From contig CAZPIC010000009.1 in NCBI GenBank assembly GCA_964586835.1, positions 1 to 64,000 of the forward strand: a DNA stretch of 64,000 nt. Reading direction: 5' to 3'. This document shows, piece after piece, positions 8,884 through 17,817 of the stretch. The notes beneath the pieces were generated by a model. It did not search any database and had not been told where the DNA came from. It saw only the letters and a list, made by a program, of their open reading frames with translations. The first letter of the stretch is position 1. Every line of letters starts with the position of its first letter. This DNA comes from CAZLYF01 sp964586835 (lineage in GTDB: Bacteria; Bacillota; Clostridia; Christensenellales; Aristaeellaceae). A program made the position numbers and the translations under genes.

Positions 8884-8884
8884 G

Positions 8885-9325
8885 CTATCCCCCCAGGATT
8901 TTGAGTAAACTGGTGATCACCCAGGCAGCGGCCAACATGCCCGCTAGCCAAGTCGCCTGTCGGAGAGCTGAAGTGACACCTGCCTTGGTGCCTTTCCTTG
9001 CCACTGCCTCTAGCTCATCCATCCGCTTTTCAAGCGTCTTGAGCCGCTCATCGATTTTCACCCCGGAAGCCCGGAGGCCTTCTTCCGCAACAGTCTGGCG
9101 GGCGGACAGCTGCGCGAGCTCCCCCGCGTTTTGCTCCAGGTCCTCGTTGAAGCCTTCTGCTACCAACGTCATCTCGTATGTAAAGTCCTCGACAAGCTGA
9201 TGGAGGTCCCTGCCTTTCAGAGAGGATACTGCGCTGCTGAACAGGCCTTTCAACCTGCGTGTACTCCCTTCCCTTTCTCCTTGTGGCCCGTCCCCGGGCA
9301 CTTGGGGTTGAAAACCCTTTTCCAT
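8885..9325 (-). CDS. Hypothetical coiled-coil protein with a C-terminal membrane anchor
   Basis: 146 residues, unrecognised. The first half is basic and flexible. Residues about 45-110 form a heptad-rich coiled coil (for example LKTLEKRMDELEAVARKG). The C-terminus is a hydrophobic helix, ATWLAGMLAAAWVITSLLKIL, that would tail-anchor the protein. ATG 9325 is used because AGGAAGAG lies 5 nt upstream and it falls after the upstream gene's stop at 9351; an earlier in-frame ATG would overlap that gene deeply. It sits between a PRPP synthetase-like gene and the 182-residue membrane protein. Function unknown. Confidence 0.65.
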   Translation of the reverse strand: MEKGFQPQVPGDGPQGEREGSTRRLKGLFSSAVSSLKGRDLHQLVEDFTYEMTLVAEGFNEDLEQNAGELAQLSARQTVAEEGLRASGVKIDERLKTLEKRMDELEAVARKGTKAGVTSALRQATWLAGMLAAAWVITSLLKILGG

Positions 9326-9350
9326 CAACGCTCTTCCTGTTCGTGATGCG

Positions 9351-10562
9351 CTAGGCAAAACGTATCCCGCTGGCTGCCTGCTCCTCGCTGTACCGGTTAA
9401 GCAGCGCCCGAATGCGATTGTAGGGATTGAGCAGGGCATGGAGGCTGCGGTCATGGTTCAGCGTCGCAATCAGGTAGGACACATATTTGCTCATATCCGC
9501 TTCGGCAAACCACTCCGCCTCTCTCAGCTCTTGTCTGCGGTAGCTGAGGTTGGTGGCAAAAACCTTTGCGATGATCCCCTTTTCATAGGCCTCCTGGAAC
9601 GCATCGATGCCTGCTGTGAAGAAAGCAAAGGTAACAACGGCAAAAATCCGATTCGCCTTGCGCTTTTTCAGTTCCTCCGCAAGGTCTAGGATGGACTCCC
9701 CCGAAGACAGGATGTCATCAGCAACGATGATGTCCTTACCCTCTACCGAACTTCCGATATAGTCGTGGGAAATGATGGGATTGCGCCCGTTGACGATGGT
9801 CGTGTAGTCCCTGCGCTTGTAGAACATGCCCAGCTCAAGCGCCAAGACTGAGGCATAATAGATGTTTCGAGGAACAGCTCCTTCATCCGGGCTGACAATC
9901 ATCATATGGTCCTTGTTGATGTGGAGGTCCTTCATTTCACGACACAGCGCTTTGAGCATCTGGTATGTGGGCATGACATTCTCAAAACCGATGAGCGGTA
10001 CCGCATTTTGAACGCGGGGATCATGGGCATCAAAGGTGATGATGTTTGTGACGCCCATGTGCCAAAGCTCTTGCAGGGCAATGGCACAATCCAGGCTCTC
10101 GCGCGCGGCGCGTCGATGCTGGCGGCTTTCATACAGGAAGGGCATGATGACGCTGACCCTTTTTGCCTTTCCGCCAATGGCGGCAATGATCCTCTTCAAG
10201 TCCTGGTAATGATCATCAGGAGACATCGGCACTTCCTGGTCGTACATCTTGTACCGAACATTGAAAGCACAGACATCTGAGATGATATACATATCATATC
10301 CCCGGACGCTCTCCTTGAGCACTCCCTTGCTTTCACCTGTCCCAAAGCGGGGGCAATAGGCCTTGATCAGAAAACTTCCCCTGTTTTCCCCCGGAACAGT
10401 AAAGAAATCATGGTCCTGGATTTCCTGTAGATCATGCCATTTCAGCAGCCAGGCATCGATCTTTTCACCGATCTCCTCACAGCCAGCCATCGCGATGACA
10501 CCCAGGCGCCCATAGGGCACATCGCACAGATCCGCGTTCCAGTCCTCCAGCGAAGTGTCCAA
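9351..10562 (-). CDS. prs: Divergent ribose-phosphate pyrophosphokinase (PRPP synthetase)
   Basis: About 403 residues against about 315 in standard Prs. Prs-type features remain: an N-terminal Prs fold with VSVIMPFLYESRQHRR (compare the canonical YARQDR loop), ITFDAHDPRVQN replacing the usual DLHxxQIQGFF, the SPDEGAVPR flexible loop, and the PRPP loop as DDILSSGES rather than DDIxDTAGT. The protein also has an N-terminal extension and a C-terminal helical tail. TTG 10562 is preferred because GGAGGG lies 6 nt upstream; GTG 10565 and ATG 10628 are alternatives. The product would feed purine, pyrimidine, His, Trp and NAD synthesis. The altered motifs make regulation or substrate less certain. 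Confidence 0.8.
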   Translation of the reverse strand: MDTSLEDWNADLCDVPYGRLGVIAMAGCEEIGEKIDAWLLKWHDLQEIQDHDFFTVPGENRGSFLIKAYCPRFGTGESKGVLKESVRGYDMYIISDVCAFNVRYKMYDQEVPMSPDDHYQDLKRIIAAIGGKAKRVSVIMPFLYESRQHRRAARESLDCAIALQELWHMGVTNIITFDAHDPRVQNAVPLIGFENVMPTYQMLKALCREMKDLHINKDHMMIVSPDEGAVPRNIYYASVLALELGMFYKRRDYTTIVNGRNPIISHDYIGSSVEGKDIIVADDILSSGESILDLAEELKKRKANRIFAVVTFAFFTAGIDAFQEAYEKGIIAKVFATNLSYRRQELREAEWFAEADMSKYVSYLIATLNHDRSLHALLNPYNRIRALLNRYSEEQAASGIRFA

Positions 10563-10647
10563 CACAATCCCTCCATTCGAAAAGTCGGTCCTACAGCCAT
10601 GCTCTTCATGGGCGCCTGGTGCGAACACAGGGCAGACAGCGGCCAGG

Positions 10648-12171
10648 CTACAAAGGTTCCACCAGCCCGGGGCTCAGCACAGGGTACTCGGTTTCCGTCC
10701 CGCCTTCGGACAGGATGCTGCCCGTTCCAATCCATGTCCCGATCACCCTGACCCTGTCCCCCACGTCATAGACGGACTCCCTCGGGCTGCTGACCGCAAC
10801 CAACAGCTTATTTCCGATGCCGTCCCTGTCGGAAGCGATGAGGATCTCCCACTCCTCCTCTTTCAGCTGTTTGGACGTGATGACTCCCTCAAACACAAGC
10901 GACAGTCCTCGGGCAGCTTCCTGCCCCGACGCCAGGAGCGCGGCGTCAAGGACGACTGCGTTTTCGCGCATCGCCTGAAGGTCCCGGTCCTCTTCCGCCG
11001 GCCGTTCGCTGAAAAAATTCATAGCTCGGGTGTCGTACCCGCTTTTTCGAAGGACCAGCCCGATGCTGTAGCTCGCGGGCTGGGAGGTATCGATGAAGAA
11101 CGAAAAAGTACCGTTCTTTGGTGTCGTCAGCCTGCGTACCTCCCCGTTGACGCTCAGTTCCATGTCAACGCCAGCAAGCGTCGTGCCCGCCAGCGTCAGG
11201 CTGTCAGCGGTGATGGTCTCAGGAGGATGGGAGCGTAGGGTGACAGGCAACAGGCCTTCTTCATAGTTGATGGAATATTGTTTTTCAATGGGTAGTGTTC
11301 CCTCTGCTTCGACGGAAAGCGTCATGACATAGAAGCCTTCCGAAGGCAAGCGAACGTCCAGGGTGTAGCTTCCGCCTTTATCCGCCTGTGTTTCGTATAC
11401 CTGGGCAGTGTTGGTGCTTAGCGGAATGATGACCGCTGTCAGCCTCGCCCCTGGTTCCGTCTTCCCTTTCATCCGGAATGAAGGCTGTCCAGTCTCCTCT
11501 GGAGGAGGGGTGTCCTCATCAAAGCGCGCCGGCAAGATTGGCATGGGCAGGATGGAAGAGAAAACGAAGGTGTCAAAGACCTTGTTGAGCGCGGTGTTGT
11601 CTCCAGAACTCAGCCTGCGCCCGTAGACCTGCATGTCTATGGTGATGGACAGACCGTTTCTGACGGTCCTGCGCTGAAACCCACGGCAGATAACGCTTCC
11701 TTCACTCCGCCTGACATATCTGAGCATCAGAAAGCGGCCCGCTTTGGGAAAATTCTTCCACGCAATGCTGTCATATTCATAGCCCAGGAGGGAGTAGGCA
11801 CCGTCTTTCCCGTGGGAAGCACGGTAACGGGCTCTGGTCGCGGCATCCTGCTCATTGATGTCAAAATACTGCGTCGCATCCACGTCCGCCAGCGCGGTCA
11901 CCACCAGGATCCGGCTATTTTTCCTGTCATAGGCTTTCAGCAGAATGCCCTTTGAAGAAAAATCCATGCGAACTTCTTCAGGCGACTCCCCTTGAGACTG
12001 GATGAACGCCTCCATTTCGGACAGATTGTCCGGCGTCAGGACCGCCTCGTATATGTCCCTGGATAGTGACAGCGAAGCTGGAATGGACGGCAGCGTGATG
12101 TGGTCCGCATAAGAAAGGGCCGCAGGAAGCAGAAGCATTGCGGCTATCATAAGGCTCATCATTCTCCGCAC
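10648..12171 (-). CDS. Secreted protein of unknown function with Ig-like domains
   Basis: 507 residues with a signal peptide (residues 1-22, ending LSYA|D). The N-terminal about 190 residues are an unrecognised alpha/beta domain. Two beta-sandwich segments follow at about 225-385, resembling bacterial Ig-like/carboxypeptidase-regulatory repeats (TEPGARLTAVI... and LAGTTLAGVDMELSVNGE). The last 100 residues look like an OB-fold (VYDVGDRVRVIGTWIGTG). GTG 12171 is the start: AGGAGG lies 7 nt upstream. The gene has its own promoter at 12204-12232 and is followed by prs 85 nt downstream. It probably acts at the cell surface; no catalytic motif is visible. Confidence 0.7.
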   Translation of the reverse strand: MRRMMSLMIAAMLLLPAALSYADHITLPSIPASLSLSRDIYEAVLTPDNLSEMEAFIQSQGESPEEVRMDFSSKGILLKAYDRKNSRILVVTALADVDATQYFDINEQDAATRARYRASHGKDGAYSLLGYEYDSIAWKNFPKAGRFLMLRYVRRSEGSVICRGFQRRTVRNGLSITIDMQVYGRRLSSGDNTALNKVFDTFVFSSILPMPILPARFDEDTPPPEETGQPSFRMKGKTEPGARLTAVIIPLSTNTAQVYETQADKGGSYTLDVRLPSEGFYVMTLSVEAEGTLPIEKQYSINYEEGLLPVTLRSHPPETITADSLTLAGTTLAGVDMELSVNGEVRRLTTPKNGTFSFFIDTSQPASYSIGLVLRKSGYDTRAMNFFSERPAEEDRDLQAMRENAVVLDAALLASGQEAARGLSLVFEGVITSKQLKEEEWEILIASDRDGIGNKLLVAVSSPRESVYDVGDRVRVIGTWIGTGSILSEGGTETEYPVLSPGLVEPL

Positions 12172-12203
12172 AGCTCATCCTCCTTTGAGTTTTCAGCACA
12201 ATG

Positions 12204-12232
12204 ATCTTACCACAGCGGAGGCTGGCGGACAA
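12204..12232 (-). promoter_or_regulatory. SigA-type promoter of the 507-residue secreted protein gene
   Basis: On the minus strand TTGTCC (12232-12227), a 17-nt spacer and TAAGAT (12209-12204). It lies about 20 nt before the AGGAGG site of the gene starting at 12171. Confidence 0.6.
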
Positions 12233-12690
12233 CAGAGCCTCTACATTTCGCTTCCTGTATTCGGGGAAATCCCTTCGATGTACCGAAAGCTTTGAAAGGA
12301 TAAAGAAAACAAGGAGTCCGTAAAATATTTTACACCCTGCCAGCCCCTGCTTCACGACTAAACTATGTATAACTTGGCATCGTTGTCTTACATTTTTCTG
12401 TTTCAAGCATTAGGATGTACTCTGATGTACTCTATCACCCATGTTACAAGGATGTCTGTACAAGCAACATAACGCAGAAGGAGGGTTCCTTCCCTGGCAG
12501 AGATCTCAGCAGCGGAGATGTTCTGCTGGGAAGACGATAGAGAACTTCGATGGGGCTGGAAAGTCGGAAGCCGCTGTTTGACACATGTCCGGAGGGAAAT
12601 CTGGTACGCTCTCTTTAAAAAGCCGTGAGAAAGGAAAGAGAGGATGATCCCCTCCGGGCAGTGCAAAATGCGTTTCTCGAAGGAAACCGT
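12233..12690. other. Intergenic, about 450 bp, no gene recognised
   Basis: This lies between the divergent promoters of the secreted-protein gene and purR. A candidate minus frame at 12403-12714 lacks a ribosome binding site and resembles nothing. A perfect tandem 10-mer (GATGTACTCT twice, 12414-12433) and an AT-rich tract near 12300-12420 are visible. No riboswitch or T-box signature was found. Confidence 0.5.
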
Positions 12691-12692
12691 CT

Positions 12693-12722
12693 TTGGCAAT
12701 CCCCTGTGAAACATGGTATGAT
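12693..12722 (+). promoter_or_regulatory. SigA-type promoter of purR-pth-mfd
   Basis: TTGGCA (12693-12698), an 18-nt spacer and TATGAT (12717-12722), about 37 nt before the purR start codon. No PurBox was identified around it. Confidence 0.7.
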
Positions 12723-12758
12723 TTTCACCCGGACAGGATCCGGGAGGCAGGGGAAACG

Positions 12759-13583
12759 ATGGAAAAATCAGGGCGCAGCGCGCGCATCGCAGCGATGGTC
12801 AGCCTTTTGTCTTCACGCCCCAACAGGGTGGCCACGCTTAGCCACTTCTGCGGGCTATTCATGGCTGCGAAATCCTCGATCAGCGAAGATGTGGCGATTG
12901 CGGATGCCTCCTTGCGCAGCCATGGCTTGGGCCGGCTGGAAACGGTGGCGGGAGCCGCAGGCGGCGTCCGTTTCAGGCCTTGCAGGAGCAGGGGGGCGGA
13001 CTACGATTTCATTTTGCATGTCTGTGATGTGCTCAGTGATCCCACCCGCACGCTCCCAGGCGGCTATCTCTATCTGTCCGATCTCCTTTCAGACCCTGAA
13101 ATCATCCGCCGTATGGGATGCATTCTCGCCTGCCGCTACTATCACGAGGACGTGGACTTTGTTTTAACGATGGAAACCAGGGGAATCCCGGTAGCCCTCA
13201 TGACGGCGGACGCACTCGGCGTCCCCCTGGTCATCGCGAGACGGGCCGGCAAGGTCTATGAGGGGAGTTCGGTCAACATCAGTTTTCACGACGGAAAAGG
13301 CGCAATTGAAAGCATGTCGCTTCCGAGGCGCAGTGTAAAAGAGGGACAGCGGGCGCTGATTGTGGACGACTTTATCCGCGAGGGCGGTACTGCTCATGGG
13401 ATGCTTTCCCTGATGAAGGAGTTCGCTGTCAAGGTGGTCGGAATGGCTTTCATCCTGGCACAGGAGAAACCGTCCAGGCGGCTTGTCCATGGGGAGAGAG
13501 CCCTCATGCTGTTTCACGGTGATGGCGAAACAGAGCCCATGCGTGTCAAGCCCGCTGACTGGCTTCGGGAGGAAGACGCTTGA
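12759..13583 (+). CDS. purR: PurR-type pur operon repressor
   Basis: 274 residues. An N-terminal winged-helix region (residues about 1-75, RIAAMVSLLSSRPNRVATLSHFCGLFMAAKSSISED) is followed by a type I phosphoribosyltransferase fold whose PRPP-binding motif reads ALIVDDFIREGGTAHG near residue 203. In Bacillus subtilis the protein represses purine genes and PRPP relieves repression by binding this site. Start ATG 12759 has GGGAGGCAGGGG immediately upstream; an earlier ATG (12693) overlaps the promoter. The stop overlaps the TTG start of pth (TTGA), giving coupling. A promoter is visible at 12693-12722. Confidence 0.9.
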   Translation: MEKSGRSARIAAMVSLLSSRPNRVATLSHFCGLFMAAKSSISEDVAIADASLRSHGLGRLETVAGAAGGVRFRPCRSRGADYDFILHVCDVLSDPTRTLPGGYLYLSDLLSDPEIIRRMGCILACRYYHEDVDFVLTMETRGIPVALMTADALGVPLVIARRAGKVYEGSSVNISFHDGKGAIESMSLPRRSVKEGQRALIVDDFIREGGTAHGMLSLMKEFAVKVVGMAFILAQEKPSRRLVHGERALMLFHGDGETEPMRVKPADWLREEDA

Positions 13584-14191
13584 ACGGGTATTCGATACAG
13601 GCTGTGGTTGGTCTGGGAAATCCCGGAAGCGAATATGCAGGCACCCGCCACAATGCGGGGTTTGAGGTGATCAGCCTGCTCTCAAAGCGCTTTGGTATTC
13701 CCCTGCGCAGGAAGGTCTGTTTCGCCCGCGTGGGCGAAGGTTTCCTGTCAGGGCGCACCCTGATGCTGGTCACTCCGGAGACCTATATGAACGCCATCGG
13801 GACAAGCGTAGCCTGCCTCCTGCGCCGTTATGGCCTGGCGCCACAGGAAGTCCTTGTGGTGTCTGATGATATCGACTTGGCCTTGGGCACGGTAAGGATC
13901 CGACCGAAAGGGGGTGCCGGGACGCATAATGGCTTCAGGAGCATCCTTCAACATACAGGTTCGGAGCTTTTTCCAAGGGTCCGCGTAGGCATCGGAACGC
14001 CTCCTCCTTTCACTCCCCTTTCAGACTGGGTGCTCTCCCGCGTCGACCCTACGTCCGCGCAGATACAGTGCGCCGCTTACGAAAGGGCCGCCGACGCCGT
14101 GGCATGGGCCTTTGCCCGCGGGATCACCTCCACAATGAACAGGTTCAATGCAAGGATTCATGAAAAACATTCTGTTCAGCAGACTCCATGA
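13580..14191 (+). CDS. pth: Peptidyl-tRNA hydrolase
   Basis: 203 residues. It hydrolyses peptidyl-tRNA released from stalled ribosomes. Family signatures are VVGLGNPGSEYAGTRHNAGF with the catalytic His24, PETYMNAIG, VVSDDIDLALGTVRIRPKGGAGTHNG and RVRVGIG. The start is a TTG (13580) with GGAGG 7 nt upstream, overlapping the purR stop codon. The 3' end overlaps the start of mfd by 30-45 nt. The pth-mfd order is conserved in many Gram-positive bacteria. Confidence 0.96.
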   Translation: MNGYSIQAVVGLGNPGSEYAGTRHNAGFEVISLLSKRFGIPLRRKVCFARVGEGFLSGRTLMLVTPETYMNAIGTSVACLLRRYGLAPQEVLVVSDDIDLALGTVRIRPKGGAGTHNGFRSILQHTGSELFPRVRVGIGTPPPFTPLSDWVLSRVDPTSAQIQCAAYERAADAVAWAFARGITSTMNRFNARIHEKHSVQQTP

Positions 14192-17100
14192 GCTAAAACC
14201 CTGGCGCCACCTGCTGGACGGCGTCGGGAAGACAGGGGTCACCGCGCTGTCTGAAGTGCCCGAGCCCCAGCGAGCCTTCCTGTCCGCGGCTCTTGCCCTG
14301 CATACCGGCAGGCAAGTTCTCTACGTCGCTCCCAGCGAGCATGCCGCCATGCGTGCGGCGGCGGATTGTGGACAATTGCTTCAGGGACGCGCGGCAGCCC
14401 TCCCGGCTGCGGACCTTCAGTTCATTCGCTCCATATCTGGAAGAGAAGCTGTCTGGAAGAGGCTTTCCGTCCTTGACAAAGCCCTGAGCGGGGATCTCAG
14501 GGTCCTGTGCATTTCAGCGGAGGTTCTCCTTCAGCGCTTTCTGCCCGCGCAGGTGTACAGGGAGCAGACACGGACCCTCTTTACGGGGGATGCCATCTCC
14601 TTTCCCGAAATAGCCCGATATCTGGCATCCGTTGGGTACGAACGTGCGGATATGGTAGAGGGACGCGGACAGTGGGCACAGAGAGGAGATATCCTCGACC
14701 TATACCCTCCCTGCAGCGACCATGCGGTCCGCGTTGAGTTTTTTGACACCTCCGTCGACACGATCCGCGCCTTTGACTGGGTCACCCAAAGAAGCCTTTT
14801 CCCGATGGACGCTGTCTCCATCACCCCGGCAAACGAGTATTTCGTGCAGAAGGAACACCGCCAGCGGGCTTATGAACTCATGCAGGCGATTGCGGACAGC
14901 GCCTTCAGCGCATCCGCCAGTCGGGGTGAAAGCTGTTCCCAAGCCGGCCCGGACCCCGCGATGGCGGCTGGGGTTTCCTTCGCAGCGCACAGAGCCCTGC
15001 TTTCCGACGCCATGGAACTGCGCGACAGGGGCACCTTTCGTGGCATTCATCTGTGGGCGCATCGCTTGCTTGCGTCCACGGTCATGCTGACTGACTGGCT
15101 GAAAGACCCCATCGTCGTCGTCGACACCCCGGACCGGGTCGCGGCGCGCGCTGCAGACCGCTCCGACAGCTTCGGCAAAGACCTTCGCCTGGCGGTGTCG
15201 CGGGGCGCGGCCCTCTCCGCCCAAAGCGATCTGTTGCGCTCTGCGGAGGAAGCTCTCCAGAGTCTGCTGAAGCACCCTGTGGTCACCATGCAGGAAATGC
15301 TTCGGGGCTCAGACAACTTCACGCCCGACAAAGTGCTTGAGCTCAGGGGGGTCGGAGCAGGCAGATACCGCGGACGCTTTGGCGAATTGTCAGAAGATCT
15401 TGCTTCCTGGTCGGCCAGAGGCTTCACAGTCGCTGTTTTCGCCGGCGGAGGATCTCGCGCTGAAAGGGTCCGGGAAGCGCTCAAACAACAGGGGCGCGCG
15501 CTTGACATCGTGACGTCTGACACCCAAACCACGGGAAGCACAGCTTTCATCCTCCCCCAGCCCCTTTCAGGCGGCTTTGTCATGGAGTCTGCGGGGATCG
15601 TCGTCCTGTCCGACGCAGAACTGTTCCCAAGCGGACAGAGCAAAGCCCGAAAAGCCGGCAGTGCAGGGGAACGGATCAGCGCCTTTACCGACCTTGATAA
15701 AGGGGACTACATTGTACACGAGCACCATGGCATTGGGATCTATCGTGGCGTCACCCGCCTTCAGAGCGAAGGCGCCTATCGGGATTATCTGCACATCCAG
15801 TATCGAGGGAACGACAAGCTCTATGTCCCCGTCGACCAGTTTGACCGCATCCAGAAGTATATAGGATCCCAGGGACTCGCGCCCGCACTCAGCAATCTGG
15901 GAGGCGGAGAATGGGATAAGCAGAAAAAAAAGGTCAGTGCAGGGCTTCAGAGGCTGGCCATCAACCTGGTCAGCCTTTACGCGAGGAGACAATCGGCGCA
16001 GGGCTTCTCTTTTGAAGCGCACCCCGCCTGGGAAGCTGAATTTGCCGACGGGTTTGACTTCGAGCTGACGCGCGATCAGCAACAAGCCGTCAGCGATGTC
16101 CTTGGCGACATGGCCAGGCCCGTCAACATGGATCGCCTTCTCTGCGGCGATGTCGGGTATGGCAAGACGGAAGTGGCGATGAGAGCCGCCTTCAGGGCTC
16201 TGATCAACAGCAAGCAGACAGCCTTCCTGGCCCCCACCACGATCCTCGTCCAGCAGCACTACCATACCCTGAAGAAGAGATTTGAAGGTCTGCCCGCACG
16301 GATTGATTATGTCAGCCGCTTCCGTACGCCAAGCGAGAACCGTAGAACGATCAGCCTGGCCAGGGAGGGAAAGGTTGACATCCTCGTCGGCACGCACCGG
16401 CTGTTGTCAAAGGATGTCGCGTTTTCAGACCTCGGCCTTCTCATTGTGGACGAAGAGCAGCGTTTCGGCGTCGCCCACAAGGAAATCATAAAAAACCTGA
16501 AAAAAAACCTGGACGTGCTGACTCTCTCCGCCACACCCATCCCACGCACGCTGCATATGAGCATGGTAGGTGTGCGCGACATGAGTTTGTTGGAGACCCC
16601 ACCGGACGAGCGTTACCCCGTACAGACCCATGTGACCGACTATAGCGAAAGCCTCGTCAGGGACGCAATCCTGCGCGAGATCGCGCGGGGTGGCCAGGTC
16701 TTTTTCCTTTATAACCGGGTAGAGGCGATCAGTCGTTTCGCACTCAAACTGCGGGCGCTGGTGCCGGAAGCCCGCATTGCGGTCGCTCATGGACAGATGA
16801 ACGAACAAGCCCTCGAGGACATCATGGCCGACTTCTATCAGGGAAAGCACGATGTCCTTCTTTGCACGACGATCATCGAAAACGGGATCGACATTCCCAG
16901 AGCCAACACCCTGTTCGTGTTTGACGCAGACCGATTCGGCCTTTCACAGCTCTACCAGCTCCGTGGAAGGGTGGGGAGAAGCAACCGGCTTGCCTATGCC
17001 TACTTCATGGTCCGCCCTGAAAAGATCATCACCGAATCCGCCGAAAAACGTCTTTCCGCCATCCGCGAATTCACAGAATTCGGGAGCGGTTTCCGCGTCG

Positions 17101-17747
17101 CTATGCGCGACCTGGAGATCCGCGGTTCGGGCAACATCTTCGGCCCCGAACAGTCCGGGCTCGTCAACATCATCGGCTACGACCTCTACTGCAAGCTCAT
17201 CGAGGAGGCTGTGCGGGAAGCCAGGGGCGATGTGGACGGACCTCGCGACAGCAGGATCGAGACCCGCGTGGACCTGCATGTCAACGCATATCTCCCCGAA
17301 GAATACATCCCGGGTGTCTCCCAGAGGATGGAGATCTACAAGCGCATCTCCCTCGTCAGGAGCGATGAGGACCGCAGGGAGCTGATAGATGAACTGGTTG
17401 ATCGTTTTGGGGAGCCCGGAGAACCTGTGATCAACCTCGTGGACATCGCCCTCCTGCGCGCTCTTTCACAGCGTGTCGGCGCGGACTACGTCACCGCAGT
17501 CCAAGGTTCGCTCTCCCTGCGACTAAACCCCTCCCTGGTTCGAGATCCCGCGCTGCTGGTCTCTTCCATGGCCAGCTGCGACCCGCGCCTTACGATTTCA
17601 TCCGGCAAGAAACCCGCTGTATTCCTGGGCGCGCATGGCCTGACGGAGGCTGAGCTCCTGCACGAGGGCATCGAGGTCTTCTCAAAGCTTCTTTCCCACA
17701 TGCAGGGCGCTGCCCTTCAGTCGGAAGGCGTGGCACCTGTCGCGTGA
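14160..17747 (+). CDS. mfd: Transcription-repair coupling factor
   Basis: About 1195 residues, full length. It removes stalled RNA polymerase and recruits UvrA for transcription-coupled repair. The N-terminal third is the UvrB-like domain region. The RNA-polymerase-interacting (CarD-like) domain begins DLDKGDYIVHEHHGIGIYRG near residue 495. The translocase follows with Walker A GDVGYGKTEVAMRA, DEEQRFG, LSATPIPRTLHM and QLRGRVGRS, then the TRCF C-terminal domain. ATG 14160 has AAGG 4 nt upstream; ATG 14148 is an alternative start. It overlaps pth and is followed by uvrA with its own promoter, so two partners in repair are adjacent. Confidence 0.97.
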   Translation: MKNILFSRLHELKPWRHLLDGVGKTGVTALSEVPEPQRAFLSAALALHTGRQVLYVAPSEHAAMRAAADCGQLLQGRAAALPAADLQFIRSISGREAVWKRLSVLDKALSGDLRVLCISAEVLLQRFLPAQVYREQTRTLFTGDAISFPEIARYLASVGYERADMVEGRGQWAQRGDILDLYPPCSDHAVRVEFFDTSVDTIRAFDWVTQRSLFPMDAVSITPANEYFVQKEHRQRAYELMQAIADSAFSASASRGESCSQAGPDPAMAAGVSFAAHRALLSDAMELRDRGTFRGIHLWAHRLLASTVMLTDWLKDPIVVVDTPDRVAARAADRSDSFGKDLRLAVSRGAALSAQSDLLRSAEEALQSLLKHPVVTMQEMLRGSDNFTPDKVLELRGVGAGRYRGRFGELSEDLASWSARGFTVAVFAGGGSRAERVREALKQQGRALDIVTSDTQTTGSTAFILPQPLSGGFVMESAGIVVLSDAELFPSGQSKARKAGSAGERISAFTDLDKGDYIVHEHHGIGIYRGVTRLQSEGAYRDYLHIQYRGNDKLYVPVDQFDRIQKYIGSQGLAPALSNLGGGEWDKQKKKVSAGLQRLAINLVSLYARRQSAQGFSFEAHPAWEAEFADGFDFELTRDQQQAVSDVLGDMARPVNMDRLLCGDVGYGKTEVAMRAAFRALINSKQTAFLAPTTILVQQHYHTLKKRFEGLPARIDYVSRFRTPSENRRTISLAREGKVDILVGTHRLLSKDVAFSDLGLLIVDEEQRFGVAHKEIIKNLKKNLDVLTLSATPIPRTLHMSMVGVRDMSLLETPPDERYPVQTHVTDYSESLVRDAILREIARGGQVFFLYNRVEAISRFALKLRALVPEARIAVAHGQMNEQALEDIMADFYQGKHDVLLCTTIIENGIDIPRANTLFVFDADRFGLSQLYQLRGRVGRSNRLAYAYFMVRPEKIITESAEKRLSAIREFTEFGSGFRVAMRDLEIRGSGNIFGPEQSGLVNIIGYDLYCKLIEEAVREARGDVDGPRDSRIETRVDLHVNAYLPEEYIPGVSQRMEIYKRISLVRSDEDRRELIDELVDRFGEPGEPVINLVDIALLRALSQRVGADYVTAVQGSLSLRLNPSLVRDPALLVSSMASCDPRLTISSGKKPAVFLGAHGLTEAELLHEGIEVFSKLLSHMQGAALQSEGVAPVA

Positions 17748-17761
17748 GGCCGTGGGAACCA

Positions 17762-17790
17762 TTGAAGCATGCGAACAAATGTGCTATACT
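17762..17790 (+). promoter_or_regulatory. uvrA promoter with a LexA-like box in the spacer
   Basis: TTGAAG (17762-17767), 17 nt, TATACT (17785-17790). Within the spacer, CGAACAAATGTGCT (17772-17785) resembles the Gram-positive LexA/DinR consensus CGAAC-N4-GTTCG, matching the left half fully and the right half at three of five positions. A bound repressor would block the promoter, which suits SOS control of uvrA. Confidence 0.6.
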
Positions 17791-17817
17791 CTGCCGGATT
17801 CTTCCGGGAGGAACCCT

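Noticed and set aside
12403..12714. 103-residue minus-strand frame upstream of purR
   Set aside because: No ribosome binding site, no recognisable sequence, and it covers the purR promoter.
15567..16397. 276-residue minus-strand open frame
   Set aside because: It lies entirely inside mfd on the opposite strand; high G+C gives many such frames.
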